From JAWXBR01 sp034440235 (GTDB lineage: Bacteria > Bacteroidota > Ignavibacteria > Kapaibacteriales > Kapaibacteriaceae): a DNA stretch of 64,000 nucleotides. This document shows, one piece after another, positions 48,202 to 56,676 of the stretch. The stretch spans positions 29,993 to 93,992 of the forward strand of contig JAWXBR010000053.1 of the NCBI GenBank assembly GCA_034440235.1, in the 5' to 3' direction. Positions within the stretch are counted from its first letter, which is position 1, and each line of letters opens with the position of its first letter. The translations under genes and the position numbers were made by a program. The notes below the pieces were generated by a model that worked only from the letters and a program-made list of their open reading frames with translations, was not told the DNA's origin and did no database searches.

Positions 48202-51200
48202 TTAGTTAATCGCAATCTCTCCGACATCCACGATGCGCGATATTCCTTCTACGCGCACGGTCATCGACTTCTTCGTTTCTTTCGGTGTGCCGTAGTGTGT
48301 GTACACATCAACTGTAACCGTAGTCGGACCCGTTAGGCGCTGTTGTCTGTCGCCATAGTAGTGCACCTTGAGTTCGTACTTTCCTTTTGGAGCCTTTTTC
48401 AGCAAGAACTCTTCGGGTCCGTAACCACCCGTCAAGTCACGCGACAAGTGTCCGCCAACCTCAGTGTCGCGGTTGCTATAGAAACACTTCTCGCCTCGTG
48501 GGTCAATCACCCAAAGGTCCATATCGCAATCATCCGCATCCCACGACAGCACAACGCGCATGTCTACTGGCATTGACTTTATCAGGCGATTGTCAATATC
48601 TTTACGACTCACCGTAGCACCAGCTTCATTCAGTACGCGATTAAGTTCGTTCACAGCAATCAACTCAACTTCGGGGAAACGCGTATCCCATGTGCGCGTC
48701 ACGACCTGGTACAGATTATCAACAGCAAGCTGATATTTCTTTGCCTGTGCATACGCAAGACCCAAATCTCGAAACGACTGCGGCTCTTCTCCGCGCATTC
48801 TGCGCACATCTTCGAACACCGTCACAGCAAACGCACTTTCGCCAAGCTGCATAAGACGTTGTCCGAGCACGCGCAACAGCCGTGGATCTTCCGATGCAAT
48901 CTCCGCCATATTCGAAAGCACACGTAGCGCCTCTTTCTTAAGCCCCTTATCACGAAGAATATCAGAGACATCAACGTAGAAGCCGGGTGTTTCTCCCATG
49001 CGTTCGCGCAATGCGAGGTAGCGCTGATAGAGTTGAGCGTTGGGAGTCGTCGCAAACGAGTCGAGGTATGCGGAACGAGATGGAGGTGCTAAAGAGCTAG
49101 TGATTTCACGAAGATCACTCCTGCTCTCGTGGCTACTACTCATACGGACTTCTTGTTCAGCAGCATCGTCCCCATTTTCACCTGCCGTGTTTTCTTCAAC
49201 AAAATCTATCGTGCCGACTAACTTTCGGCCACGGACTTGAGTGGAAGGCGCTCGTTCCGCCGGGCTGCTAGGAATCATTGGGTTCGCCAGTTCCATGCCC
49301 CCGTTTCCACGTGTTTTGCTTGTCGAGGTGACCGGAGATGAACTCCTGCCCGCCCCAGCACCATCGGATGCTGTCATTAATCGTGTGGAGCTACCCATGC
49401 GCATCTCTCGATCTTTTTGAGGCTGATATTTTTTTGTCTCATCGATGACGATCGTTCGCTCGTACCAACTCTTGCGTCCCGCAACAAGCGCTGCTACGTT
49501 GTCGATGCGCTGACGCATTATGGCATTGCTGTCGGCGGTTTCTTTTGAGACCATAGCGAAGTAGTCTTTGCGCATGTCGGGTTCGGAGGTTGGAGGTTCG
49601 ATGCGATGACGGACATAATCTTGTATGCGGTCGAGTACAAGTAGCGAAGTGCCTGGTGTTACGATTGTAAACTTTTTTCCTAAGTCTGTTATTGCAGCTT
49701 CGTTACGAGTGCGGTCCATACTCAACGTACGCAGTTGGTTTTGTGCCCACAGACGTGCGATTGCAGTACCGGTGTCGCCATTGAGCTGACGACTGATATT
49801 CAGCGGCATCCGTTCGACTTCACGTCCGCTGCGTCCGAACACCAGTTCGAGCTCTGCGTTTTCGGATTCGATGATGCCACCTACAGTGAGCATGTCGGAG
49901 TTGATGGCGCCAACGGGGTAGGTAGAGTTGACCAGGCCGCTAACGACGTCAACGGACATCAGCGTTAGACGCTCAGATGTAAGCAACGTCATTGCGTCTT
50001 CCGCGTTGCGCTCGACGAGGTTGACGAACGAGCCACCGCTGGCTTCGGCAAGTGAGCGCAACACGTCGTGATCGCTCTGTGCAGCGCTTGTAATTGCGAA
50101 TAAGGGGCGCGTGGCGCGAGGGGGCACGTGCTGACCGAATGTTGAAAGACCATCGCTGACAAGAAGAGTTAGGTCTGTAATGATTGAAGCAGTGGGTAGG
50201 GCACCGAGTTGCGTGCCGCCATCAGCAGGCATGGAATGGATGGCGGTGCGAAGCGCTGACCAATCGCCATTGCTGATGTTGAAGTCGCGTTTAGCATGCG
50301 CTTCAATGCTGAAGGGAACAAGCGTAACGCGTGTATTGCCAATCTTCTTGAAGTATGCGTCGAGAAGACTGAGCTCTTTATTGATATCGCGTGAGCGCGA
50401 AGAGAGTGAGACATCCCAAAGCAAGGTGATGGTTTTCGGAGCTGGACGTTCTGTGAGGTTCGATGGGACTGGAACGAATGCAGCGAAGTACTGGAGTCCA
50501 ATGAAGGTATTCACACTTGTAAACGTGTTGCCTGCGGTTACCGGAATAGCACAACGGAACGGCTGGTCTACAACAACATCCGTGCGATGGATTTCTGCTG
50601 TGTAGCTGCGTCCCTTCGACATAAAGGCGACGCCTTCGAGGTTGTTGCCGGCGAGTGACGGACGTTGTCCGAAGGTTGCAACGTCGACGTTGAAATCGAA
50701 CGTGTCGACGCTGCCCTTGAAAGCAAATGGCAGCGTGTATGCATATCCTTCAGACGACGAAAGCAATTCCTGTTCAAAGGCAATCACAACGCGACGCGTA
50801 CCACGTGCAGGGATAGGGTAGATACGGGCTTTGAACGTATTGCCACGCGTCCACTCGAGCAAAGCAGGGTCGATCTTCTGACGCACGACGCTTTCGAATG
50901 CAACTCGAGCCTTTTCTTTCTCAACCACGACACCTTCGCGAAGTTTACCATTGATGTCGAGTGCAAACCGACACACGGTTTGTCCTTCTACAACTGGGGT
51001 CTCGAACTCGCCTTCAAGAACATGTGCATGCGGATTGTACACCGTCATGTCGACGGTCGTCACTGCCATTGTTCCAACAATGTTTACGCTTGTGGCAAGC
51101 CGTTGAATTTTCATCGGGACCATATTGCCTGCGCTGTCAGCGATGTAAATGCCTGGAGGCCGCTTTTCTACGGGCTTCTGAGGCATTATAGAAACAGATT

Positions 51201-51297
51201 TGATTGTTGAAACACGAGGCGATTCGACAAGCGCTGGAAAAGAAGCATACGCAGCGATGAGTCCACCGGCGATAATCGAAATAGAGATTGTTTTCAT
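48202..51297 (-). CDS. VIT/VWA/TPR/DUF2135 protein of an ECF locus
   Basis: A 1031-residue protein. It has an N-terminal export or anchor segment (5-22), a VIT domain (about 47-180), and a von Willebrand A domain (about 288-440) with the MIDAS motif D295-V-S297-L-S299, T362 and D382. A low-complexity linker follows (about 635-745), then TPR-like helices (about 755-890) and a C-terminal DUF2135-type beta domain (about 908-1025, DCDMDLWVIDPRGEKCFYSN). VIT/VWA proteins usually bind proteins or metal-dependent ligands in the envelope. It starts 14 bp after the membrane regulator gene and is last in the run from the ECF sigma gene, so its role is probably linked to that signal. Confidence 0.88.
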   Translation of the reverse strand: MKTISISIIAGGLIAAYASFPALVESPRVSTIKSVSIMPQKPVEKRPPGIYIADSAGNMVPMKIQRLATSVNIVGTMAVTTVDMTVYNPHAHVLEGEFETPVVEGQTVCRFALDINGKLREGVVVEKEKARVAFESVVRQKIDPALLEWTRGNTFKARIYPIPARGTRRVVIAFEQELLSSSEGYAYTLPFAFKGSVDTFDFNVDVATFGQRPSLAGNNLEGVAFMSKGRSYTAEIHRTDVVVDQPFRCAIPVTAGNTFTSVNTFIGLQYFAAFVPVPSNLTERPAPKTITLLWDVSLSSRSRDINKELSLLDAYFKKIGNTRVTLVPFSIEAHAKRDFNISNGDWSALRTAIHSMPADGGTQLGALPTASIITDLTLLVSDGLSTFGQHVPPRATRPLFAITSAAQSDHDVLRSLAEASGGSFVNLVERNAEDAMTLLTSERLTLMSVDVVSGLVNSTYPVGAINSDMLTVGGIIESENAELELVFGRSGREVERMPLNISRQLNGDTGTAIARLWAQNQLRTLSMDRTRNEAAITDLGKKFTIVTPGTSLLVLDRIQDYVRHRIEPPTSEPDMRKDYFAMVSKETADSNAIMRQRIDNVAALVAGRKSWYERTIVIDETKKYQPQKDREMRMGSSTRLMTASDGAGAGRSSSPVTSTSKTRGNGGMELANPMIPSSPAERAPSTQVRGRKLVGTIDFVEENTAGENGDDAAEQEVRMSSSHESRSDLREITSSLAPPSRSAYLDSFATTPNAQLYQRYLALRERMGETPGFYVDVSDILRDKGLKKEALRVLSNMAEIASEDPRLLRVLGQRLMQLGESAFAVTVFEDVRRMRGEEPQSFRDLGLAYAQAKKYQLAVDNLYQVVTRTWDTRFPEVELIAVNELNRVLNEAGATVSRKDIDNRLIKSMPVDMRVVLSWDADDCDMDLWVIDPRGEKCFYSNRDTEVGGHLSRDLTGGYGPEEFLLKKAPKGKYELKVHYYGDRQQRLTGPTTVTVDVYTHYGTPKETKKSMTVRVEGISRIVDVGEIAIN

Positions 51298-51311
51298 AGT
51301 TGTGCTCCTTC

Positions 51312-52640
51312 TCAGCGTTGAATCATAAGGCGTTGTACGATCTGCTCATTACTTCCGTCGAACGTGATTACCACGTTGTACACTCCTGTTGGCGCATTCT
51401 CGAGTCTGAACAATGGCATGTCTTCAGACTGACCCTTATCGAATTGTTTCGTGCGCCACGCAGTTGCGATTTCTCTTCCAAACATGTCCGTAATTATTGC
51501 TGTTGAGACTGCTGCACGTTTCATTTCCATCCGCACGTATGCAACACCAGAACTCAGCGGATTCGGGAATATTTTGCTTGCTGCGACGAGCGTAGTCGAA
51601 CTGCCATCAGGTTCGGTGTAGTGCGTTGGCGTCGACGAATCATTCGGATCGAGTTCAGCTAGTAGTTGCCTGCGGTACGGCTCAGGCAAACGTTCTGCTA
51701 GCTGCTTCGTAGCTACAAACCACAACACAACATCCACCTTCGATGCTAACGTACCGGTTCGTTCGATAGGTACACGAATCGCAACAAGACCATCAAGAGG
51801 TGAGATCGTGTTCATCTGGATGGTTGCACTACGCTGGTTTTTTGCGGGGTCTATTTTGGGGTCCGTTCTGTCCCACCACGAAGAGAAATGCTTCTCGTCG
51901 TGATACACGATAACCATCACCGGACCCTCTGTTTGCTGCGCATTCAACGCCTTCAACGATGTAGCTGCAACGCCATTAGCGCGAATTGTGATGCGCTCAC
52001 CGCCCTCATTGTATACGATCTTTTCGCTCTCATACGTAAGACCGAACGGCACAAGCTGTTGTGCTGAAAGTCTGATGGTTTCTGTAGCTAAGGGATTACG
52101 CTTCGCACTTTGCTTCAGCAAATTTCCCTCGGGTATCTCTTTTCGCGTCGGACGACCATCATCCAAATCCGATGTCTTAGCAGGTGCGCCCAAACGGCTA
52201 CCCGTGGCAGAACGACTTTCGGACTTAGGTCCTGAAGGTGAAGTTGAATTTCCTGACGCGTAAACGCCTTCGGGTTCAACTGGACTCTGTGCGATGGCCA
52301 AGTCTCTCTTCGATGCATCAGTCTGGTTAGATTCATCTAACTGGTCTGTTGAAATACCTGGTCTCGTATTGTTAACAATCTGCGTTGTGTCGTCTGTTGT
52401 ATTTATTACAACAAGTGCAACTGTCGCTGCAACGGTTAGACCGGCACCAACAATCCAGCGTGTTCGCGAGGATTGTTGCGTTGGCCTTGAAGACGATTGT
52501 GCGAATTGTTGTGCATTCGACTCAGCCGATGTTATCGGATGTGCTGCAAGCAGCGACTTTATGGCGTCGCGTGACATGAGCGGCTCTTGGTCGCGACGTA
52601 AATCGCGGAGTGCCTGTTCGAGATCGTGTTTTGTACGCAT
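51312..52640 (-). CDS. Membrane anti-sigma-like protein with a T9SS-like C-terminus
   Basis: A 442-residue protein. Residues 1-60 are charged and helical, placed where an anti-sigma domain would be, but I see no zinc HXXXCXXC motif. A single transmembrane helix follows (about 63-81), then a long extracytoplasmic region rich in S, T, D and P (85-190), a folded part (about 195-340), and residues about 357-442. That last part has KIFPNPLSSGVAYVRMEM, ITDMFGREIATAW and LMIQR, which is the shape of a type-A sorting domain. No N-terminal signal peptide is present, so it would not be a standard T9SS cargo. It starts 20 bp after the ECF sigma gene stop. Confidence 0.75.
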   Translation of the reverse strand: MRTKHDLEQALRDLRRDQEPLMSRDAIKSLLAAHPITSAESNAQQFAQSSSRPTQQSSRTRWIVGAGLTVAATVALVVINTTDDTTQIVNNTRPGISTDQLDESNQTDASKRDLAIAQSPVEPEGVYASGNSTSPSGPKSESRSATGSRLGAPAKTSDLDDGRPTRKEIPEGNLLKQSAKRNPLATETIRLSAQQLVPFGLTYESEKIVYNEGGERITIRANGVAATSLKALNAQQTEGPVMVIVYHDEKHFSSWWDRTDPKIDPAKNQRSATIQMNTISPLDGLVAIRVPIERTGTLASKVDVVLWFVATKQLAERLPEPYRRQLLAELDPNDSSTPTHYTEPDGSSTTLVAASKIFPNPLSSGVAYVRMEMKRAAVSTAIITDMFGREIATAWRTKQFDKGQSEDMPLFRLENAPTGVYNVVITFDGSNEQIVQRLMIQR

Positions 52641-52660
52641 GATGTTCCTTCGTCGATTAT

Positions 52661-53224
52661 TTACAGTATTGGGGTTGAGGAGGGGGCTTCCTTCGCGCTG
52701 TCGCGCTCGGCAGGGGTAAGAACAACTCCGACGAGTGCAGCGAGTTGTCTGCGTGCTCTCATGAGTCTGACTTTTACACCGCTAATTGTGCCACCCTGGA
52801 TTTTCTGAATTTCTGCAACGGAGAGATCGTTTACTTCATAATGAATGAGCGCTTCACGAGATGCCGGAGAAAGTTTGAGCAGTGCTCGGCGCACGATTTC
52901 GAGATCGGTCTGCGATTCTGGTGACGGAGCGCTCGAGGCAAGCGTATCGACAAGGTCTTCGCTGTAGAGGCCGAAGAATTTTGTTCGGACAAATTTTCTT
53001 CTGTAGGTATTGGTAACGATGGTGTACACATAACTCTTAAATGCGCCGCGATCGCGGATAGAGTCGAAGTGATTCCATGCCAGCACAATGGCATCCTGCA
53101 TTAGATCGAGCGCTTCATCGCGGTCGCTCGTCATGTGTATGCAAAACCGTTCCAGCTGACGCTGTATCGGTTCGAGCAGCGCCATAAAGGCTTGCTGCCT
53201 GTCTCCGTCTCTGGCTTCGTTCAT
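52661..53224 (-). CDS. ECF-family RNA polymerase sigma factor
   Basis: A 187-residue sigma-70 family protein containing only regions 2 and 4. Region 2: CIHMTSDRDEALDLMQDAIVLAWNHFDSIRDRGAFKSYVYTIVTNTYRRKFVR. Region 4: LLKLSPASREALIHYEVNDLSVAEIQKIQGGTISGVKVRLMRARRQL, the DNA-binding helix-turn-helix. A Pro/Ser-rich tail follows. It is first in a three-gene run with a membrane regulator and the VIT/VWA protein, the classical order of sigma then anti-sigma. Its regulon is unknown. Autoregulation is likely but I find no diagnostic promoter. Confidence 0.93.
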   Translation of the reverse strand: MNEARDGDRQQAFMALLEPIQRQLERFCIHMTSDRDEALDLMQDAIVLAWNHFDSIRDRGAFKSYVYTIVTNTYRRKFVRTKFFGLYSEDLVDTLASSAPSPESQTDLEIVRRALLKLSPASREALIHYEVNDLSVAEIQKIQGGTISGVKVRLMRARRQLAALVGVVLTPAERDSAKEAPSSTPIL

Positions 53225-53293
53225 TGTTGTGTTCCCTCATCGTGATCGACGTTTGGAGAGACCGATGGGTGCGGGACGGTTACAATGCTACTA

Positions 53294-53326
53294 AAACAAA
53301 AAAGGGGCCCCTTTCGGAGGCCCCTT
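53294..53326 (-). terminator. Rho-independent terminator of the lipoprotein gene
   Basis: Minus strand: AAGGGGCC (53326-53319) pairs with GGCCCCTT (53309-53302), then TTTTGTTTT. It lies 23 bp after the lipoprotein stop (53349) and before the ECF sigma gene. Confidence 0.88.
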
Positions 53327-53348
53327 AACCATCGATTTACATTTTACG

Positions 53349-54113
53349 TTAGAATACTTTGAAGGACGTTGTGGTTTTGCGTTTGCCGTTGACCTTTAGT
53401 GTGGTTGGCAGAATAGCACCCTGGCCAGTCGTCACACCGCGCTCATATTTCACCATGCCTACATCTTTCACAAACCAAAAATCCTCAAGGGTATAGATGT
53501 ACACATCCCCAAGTAGTGTAGTCAGCTTGGCGGTTCCAGTGACACGGAAGTGATTAGCAGAATGTGTCGTACCGTTCATGGTGATCGATTCTGTTCCTAC
53601 CTTCGAACCATTAAGCTTAAAACTTGTATTCGCAGTAAAAGGTGTTGTGCCAAACATAAATGTCACGTTAGGGATCACCGTGTCTAGAGCAGTCCAGCTA
53701 CTTGCGCTGTTGTCACCAATGCGTACCCATGCGTAACCGGCAACGATAGGCGGGAAATCTGCAATGTCGTTAACTCCAAGTGTATAGTAGGAGAAAAGCT
53801 GGTTGCCATCTTGTGCGATGTAGGTGGTATCAATCTTCGTGGTACCGTTGAAGGTATGTATACCGCGAAGGAAGACTGCTTTACGTCCTGCGATAGTTGA
53901 TGTCGTGACTACATACGTGCTGTCTGTGCCAGCGGGACTGTACGTAGGGTTTGCAGTATCGGCTGGGTTGTTGTTTACTGAGTCTACGGTGCTGACATAA
54001 TTAGAGCCTGTAGTTACAACAACAAAGTTGTCGGCTGCAGGAGTAACTGGGTCATCGCTGCAAGCAGTGATGAGGAGCGCTACTAAGGCGAGCGCAGCTA
54101 TTGGGAATTTCAT
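53349..54113 (-). CDS. Putative outer-membrane lipoprotein
   Basis: A 254-residue protein with a lipobox LITAC (C18), followed by SDDPVTPAA, a typical Bacteroidota flexible tether. The body is Thr/Ser/Asn-rich and beta-rich, with strands such as KAVFLRGIHTFNG, FRVTGTAKLTTLL and YTLEDFWFVKDVGMVKYERG. It resembles Ignavibacteria-type surface lipoproteins that are not characterised. It has its own terminator. Confidence 0.82.
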   Translation of the reverse strand: MKFPIAALALVALLITACSDDPVTPAADNFVVVTTGSNYVSTVDSVNNNPADTANPTYSPAGTDSTYVVTTSTIAGRKAVFLRGIHTFNGTTKIDTTYIAQDGNQLFSYYTLGVNDIADFPPIVAGYAWVRIGDNSASSWTALDTVIPNVTFMFGTTPFTANTSFKLNGSKVGTESITMNGTTHSANHFRVTGTAKLTTLLGDVYIYTLEDFWFVKDVGMVKYERGVTTGQGAILPTTLKVNGKRKTTTSFKVF

Positions 54114-54154
54114 GTGGTGTCCAGTGTAGAAGTCGAGAAATCAGGTGGTCGATG

Positions 54155-54236
54155 CGGAGGGTGAGGGACTCGAACTCTCACAGGCTTGCGCCCGGCAGTT
54201 TTCAAGACTGCTGCAATACCATTATGCGAACCCTCC
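54155..54236 (-). tRNA. tRNA-Ser (anticodon UGA)
   Basis: 82 nt. The acceptor stem GGAGGGT pairs with ACCCTCC, discriminator G, with CCA not encoded. The D arm is GCA/TGC, and the anticodon stem GCAGT/ACTGC holds the loop CTTGAAA (anticodon TGA). A long class II variable arm (CGGGCGCAAGCCTG) is as expected for serine. The T stem GAGAG/CCCTC around TTCGAGT has one A-C mismatch. It lies alone between the lipoprotein and ACMSD genes. Confidence 0.95.
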
Positions 54237-54258
54237 GTGGGTTGTTCGTTCAAAACTA

Positions 54259-55269
54259 CTACTTGAGGCTCGATTCGTCAAGATTAAGGAAGGACAGCAC
54301 GTTGTCCTGAAGTAATTGTTGTTTTATTTCCGGCGCCAACTCCATGCCCTCGATGAAGGATCCGTGCTCTAAATCGCCTAATGGAAACGGATAATCTGTC
54401 CCATAACAGATGCGGTTTGAGCCCATTACGGACAGCAGAAACTGCAACGAAGCTGCATCGTGCGTGATGCCATCGACCCAGAATTTCCCTACGTATGCTG
54501 ACGGGTGCTGCACGTTGTTTACGTTACAGAGGTCGGGACGTGCCAGGTAGCCATGTCCGATGCGACCTAATGTAAAGGGGAATGAGCCTCCGGCATGAGC
54601 GAACATCACGCGCAACGTAGGAAAGGCATCGAACACACCTCCGAAGATCATGGCTGTAATTGCAAGTGTGGTTTCGGCTGGCATACCCACGAGCCACTGT
54701 AGGAAGTACTGGCTTGTACGATCTGCGCCAAGCATTTCCCACGGATGCACAAACACAGCCATTTGCATGTCCTGCGCAGCCTGCCAGAACGGAAACAAGC
54801 GTTTGTCATCGAGGTTGCTGCCGTTGATGTTCGAACCAATTTCTATGCCCGGTAAGCCCAGCTCTTTGCATCGTGCAAGTTCTTGTATGGCAAGGTCTAC
54901 ATCCTGCATCGGCAACGTGCCTAGTCCGACGAATCGTTTCGGATGAGCCCGCACAACCTCTGCGAGATGATCGTTCAGGAATCGTGTCCAGTCAAGCGCA
55001 TCTGCTGGTTCCGCCCAATACGAAAACAACACCGGCACCGTGCACAGCACCATGACGTCGACATTATGCGCATCCATGTCGCGAAGGATTGCGTCTGGAC
55101 TCCAGCAATTCTCTTCTATCTCGCGAAAGAATGTACCATCATCACGAACCATACGAGCCCAGCCCGGTTTATGATGATGCAATTCGATGAAACCGCCGTA
55201 GCCGTATTTGTCCTTCAACGAAGGCCAGCGTTCAGGCAGGATGTGTGCGTGACAATCTATTTTCAACAT
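54259..55269 (-). CDS. Aminocarboxymuconate-semialdehyde decarboxylase family amidohydrolase
   Basis: A 336-residue amidohydrolase-2 (TIM barrel) protein. Metal ligands and catalytic residues line up with ACMSD: H7-x-H9 (IDCHAHILP), H175 (FVHPWEM), H225 (FAHAGGSFPF) and D292 (YGTDYPFP). ACMSD removes a carboxyl group from 2-amino-3-carboxymuconate 6-semialdehyde, diverting 3-hydroxyanthranilate away from NAD synthesis. The adjacent gene encodes the dioxygenase that makes this substrate, which strongly supports the assignment over related decarboxylases. Start is ATG at 55269, 37 bp after the dioxygenase stop. Confidence 0.9.
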   Translation of the reverse strand: MLKIDCHAHILPERWPSLKDKYGYGGFIELHHHKPGWARMVRDDGTFFREIEENCWSPDAILRDMDAHNVDVMVLCTVPVLFSYWAEPADALDWTRFLNDHLAEVVRAHPKRFVGLGTLPMQDVDLAIQELARCKELGLPGIEIGSNINGSNLDDKRLFPFWQAAQDMQMAVFVHPWEMLGADRTSQYFLQWLVGMPAETTLAITAMIFGGVFDAFPTLRVMFAHAGGSFPFTLGRIGHGYLARPDLCNVNNVQHPSAYVGKFWVDGITHDAASLQFLLSVMGSNRICYGTDYPFPLGDLEHGSFIEGMELAPEIKQQLLQDNVLSFLNLDESSLK

Positions 55270-55306
55270 TGTTTGTTATGCCAGCTTCTGCAGTGGTTGC
55301 ATTGCG

Positions 55307-55831
55307 TTACGCTACCTTTTGTGGTGGCTGCATCACTGTGCCACATTGCTTGCATGTGCGTTTCTCTTCGGAAGCATAGTAGCGCTCGAAGAGCGGAGGC
55401 AGCTGCCGTACGATATCCGTCAACGGTAGGAACTCTTCGTACAACTTCGAGCCACAGTTCTCACAAAACCACATAAAGGCATCGAGTTCTACGGGCTCTC
55501 GTTTGCGCTCAATCACGAGTCCGACAGTATTCGCTGGTCGTTGAGGTGAATGGGGCGTTTGAGGGGGCAAAAGGAAGATTTCGCCTTCTTTGATATGGAT
55601 GTCGCGTGGCTTACCATCATCAATAATCTTTACGGTGATGTCACCCTCCACCTGAAAGAAGAACTCCTCGCCTTCGTTGTAGTGGAAGTCTTTACGTGAA
55701 TTCGGACCACCCACGACCATGACAATAAAGTCGGTATCCTCGTACACCTGAGCATTGCCCACAGGGGGCTTGAGCAGGTGACGATGTTCGTCGATCCACC
55801 GCTTGAAATTAATTGGTCCGAGTACGGCCAT
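55307..55831 (-). CDS. 3-hydroxyanthranilate 3,4-dioxygenase
   Basis: A 174-residue cupin dioxygenase that opens the ring of 3-hydroxyanthranilate. The iron ligands H50, E56 and H94 fit the pattern HYNEGEEFFF...PPQTPHSPQRP. Substrate-binding Arg46 and Arg98 and Glu108 (VIERKREP) are in the expected places. The bacterial-type C-terminal rubredoxin-like iron site is present (C123/C126, C160/C163). The frame is open to 55930, but the ATG at 55831 gives the family start (MAVLGPINF). Upstream kynurenine-pathway genes (kynureninase, kynurenine monooxygenase) are not in the window. Confidence 0.95.
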   Translation of the reverse strand: MAVLGPINFKRWIDEHRHLLKPPVGNAQVYEDTDFIVMVVGGPNSRKDFHYNEGEEFFFQVEGDITVKIIDDGKPRDIHIKEGEIFLLPPQTPHSPQRPANTVGLVIERKREPVELDAFMWFCENCGSKLYEEFLPLTDIVRQLPPLFERYYASEEKRTCKQCGTVMQPPQKVA

Positions 55832-55866
55832 AACCCACCTACAGTACAGATAGTAGTTTAGCGTAA

Positions 55867-55874
55867 CAAAGGTA
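55867..55874 (-). promoter_or_regulatory. TAnnTTTG promoter element before the dioxygenase
   Basis: Minus strand TACCTTTG, 36 bp upstream of the dioxygenase ATG, in the short gap to the divergent SDR gene. No clear -33 element. Confidence 0.35.
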
Positions 55875-55884
55875 CGGAGTGAAT

Positions 55885-56676
55885 ATGGACATGAGTTTAA
55901 AAGGCAAGCGCGCATTTGTGTGCGGTGCATCGCGTGGAATTGGTCGTGCAGTCGCCCACGAGCTAGCCTTGTTGGGTGCCTCTGTCATCTTACTTGCACG
56001 AGATGCGCAAGCGCTGGATGAGGCTGTTGCTTCACTTCCAACGTCAGAAGAGCAGTCGCACCAGGCGCTCGCGCTCGACATGTACAACGAAGCGCTACTA
56101 ATCCACAGCGTGAATAACTTGGTGGATAATCTAGGAGCAATCCACATCCTGGTTAATAACACAGCTGGACCTGCTTCGGGCACCCTTGTGGATAGCGATG
56201 TGGATAGTCTAGCCAAGGCATTCAAAAATCATATAGTTATAAGTCATCACCTAATGCATGCATTTCAGCCAGGAATGCGAACGGAAGGGTATGGCCGCAT
56301 TATCAACATCGTATCCACATCTGTTAAGCAACCCATTGAAGGGCTTGGTGTAAGCAATACCATACGTGGCGCTATGGCAAGCTGGTCGAAGACTCTCGCA
56401 ACCGAACTGGGTCAGTACGGCATCACCGTAAACAACGTACTACCAGGTGCGACGGAAACTGAACGGTTAACGTCGATCATTAGCGGCAGGGCTGCAAAAA
56501 CAGGCGCGACACTAGCAGATGTGCGCCTCGAGATGCTTCGAGAAATACCTGCTGGACGCTTTGCATCACCTTTCGAGATAGCAAATGCGGTTGCTTTCCT
56601 AGCCTCACCCGCTGCAGCGTACATAAATGGCACGAATATTTTAGTCGATGGTGGACGGACCCGTGCGTTGAGCTGA
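55885..56676 (+). CDS. Divergent SDR-family oxidoreductase lacking the Tyr-Lys pair
   Basis: A 263-residue short-chain dehydrogenase/reductase fold protein. The NAD(P)-binding start GASRGIGRA and the NNTAGP strand end are intact. At the catalytic site the usual Y-x-x-x-K is replaced: aligning GLGVSNTIRGAMASWSKTLA with the family puts Ser157 at the Tyr position and Arg161 at the Lys position. The Ser motif (IVSTSV) remains. This matches a BKR-like subgroup known to lack a perfect tetrad. It may not be a normal dehydrogenase. The start is ATG 55885 with GGAG at 55876-55879. It is divergent from two kynurenine-branch genes, which may or may not mean shared function. Confidence 0.85.
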   Translation: MDMSLKGKRAFVCGASRGIGRAVAHELALLGASVILLARDAQALDEAVASLPTSEEQSHQALALDMYNEALLIHSVNNLVDNLGAIHILVNNTAGPASGTLVDSDVDSLAKAFKNHIVISHHLMHAFQPGMRTEGYGRIINIVSTSVKQPIEGLGVSNTIRGAMASWSKTLATELGQYGITVNNVLPGATETERLTSIISGRAAKTGATLADVRLEMLREIPAGRFASPFEIANAVAFLASPAAAYINGTNILVDGGRTRALS

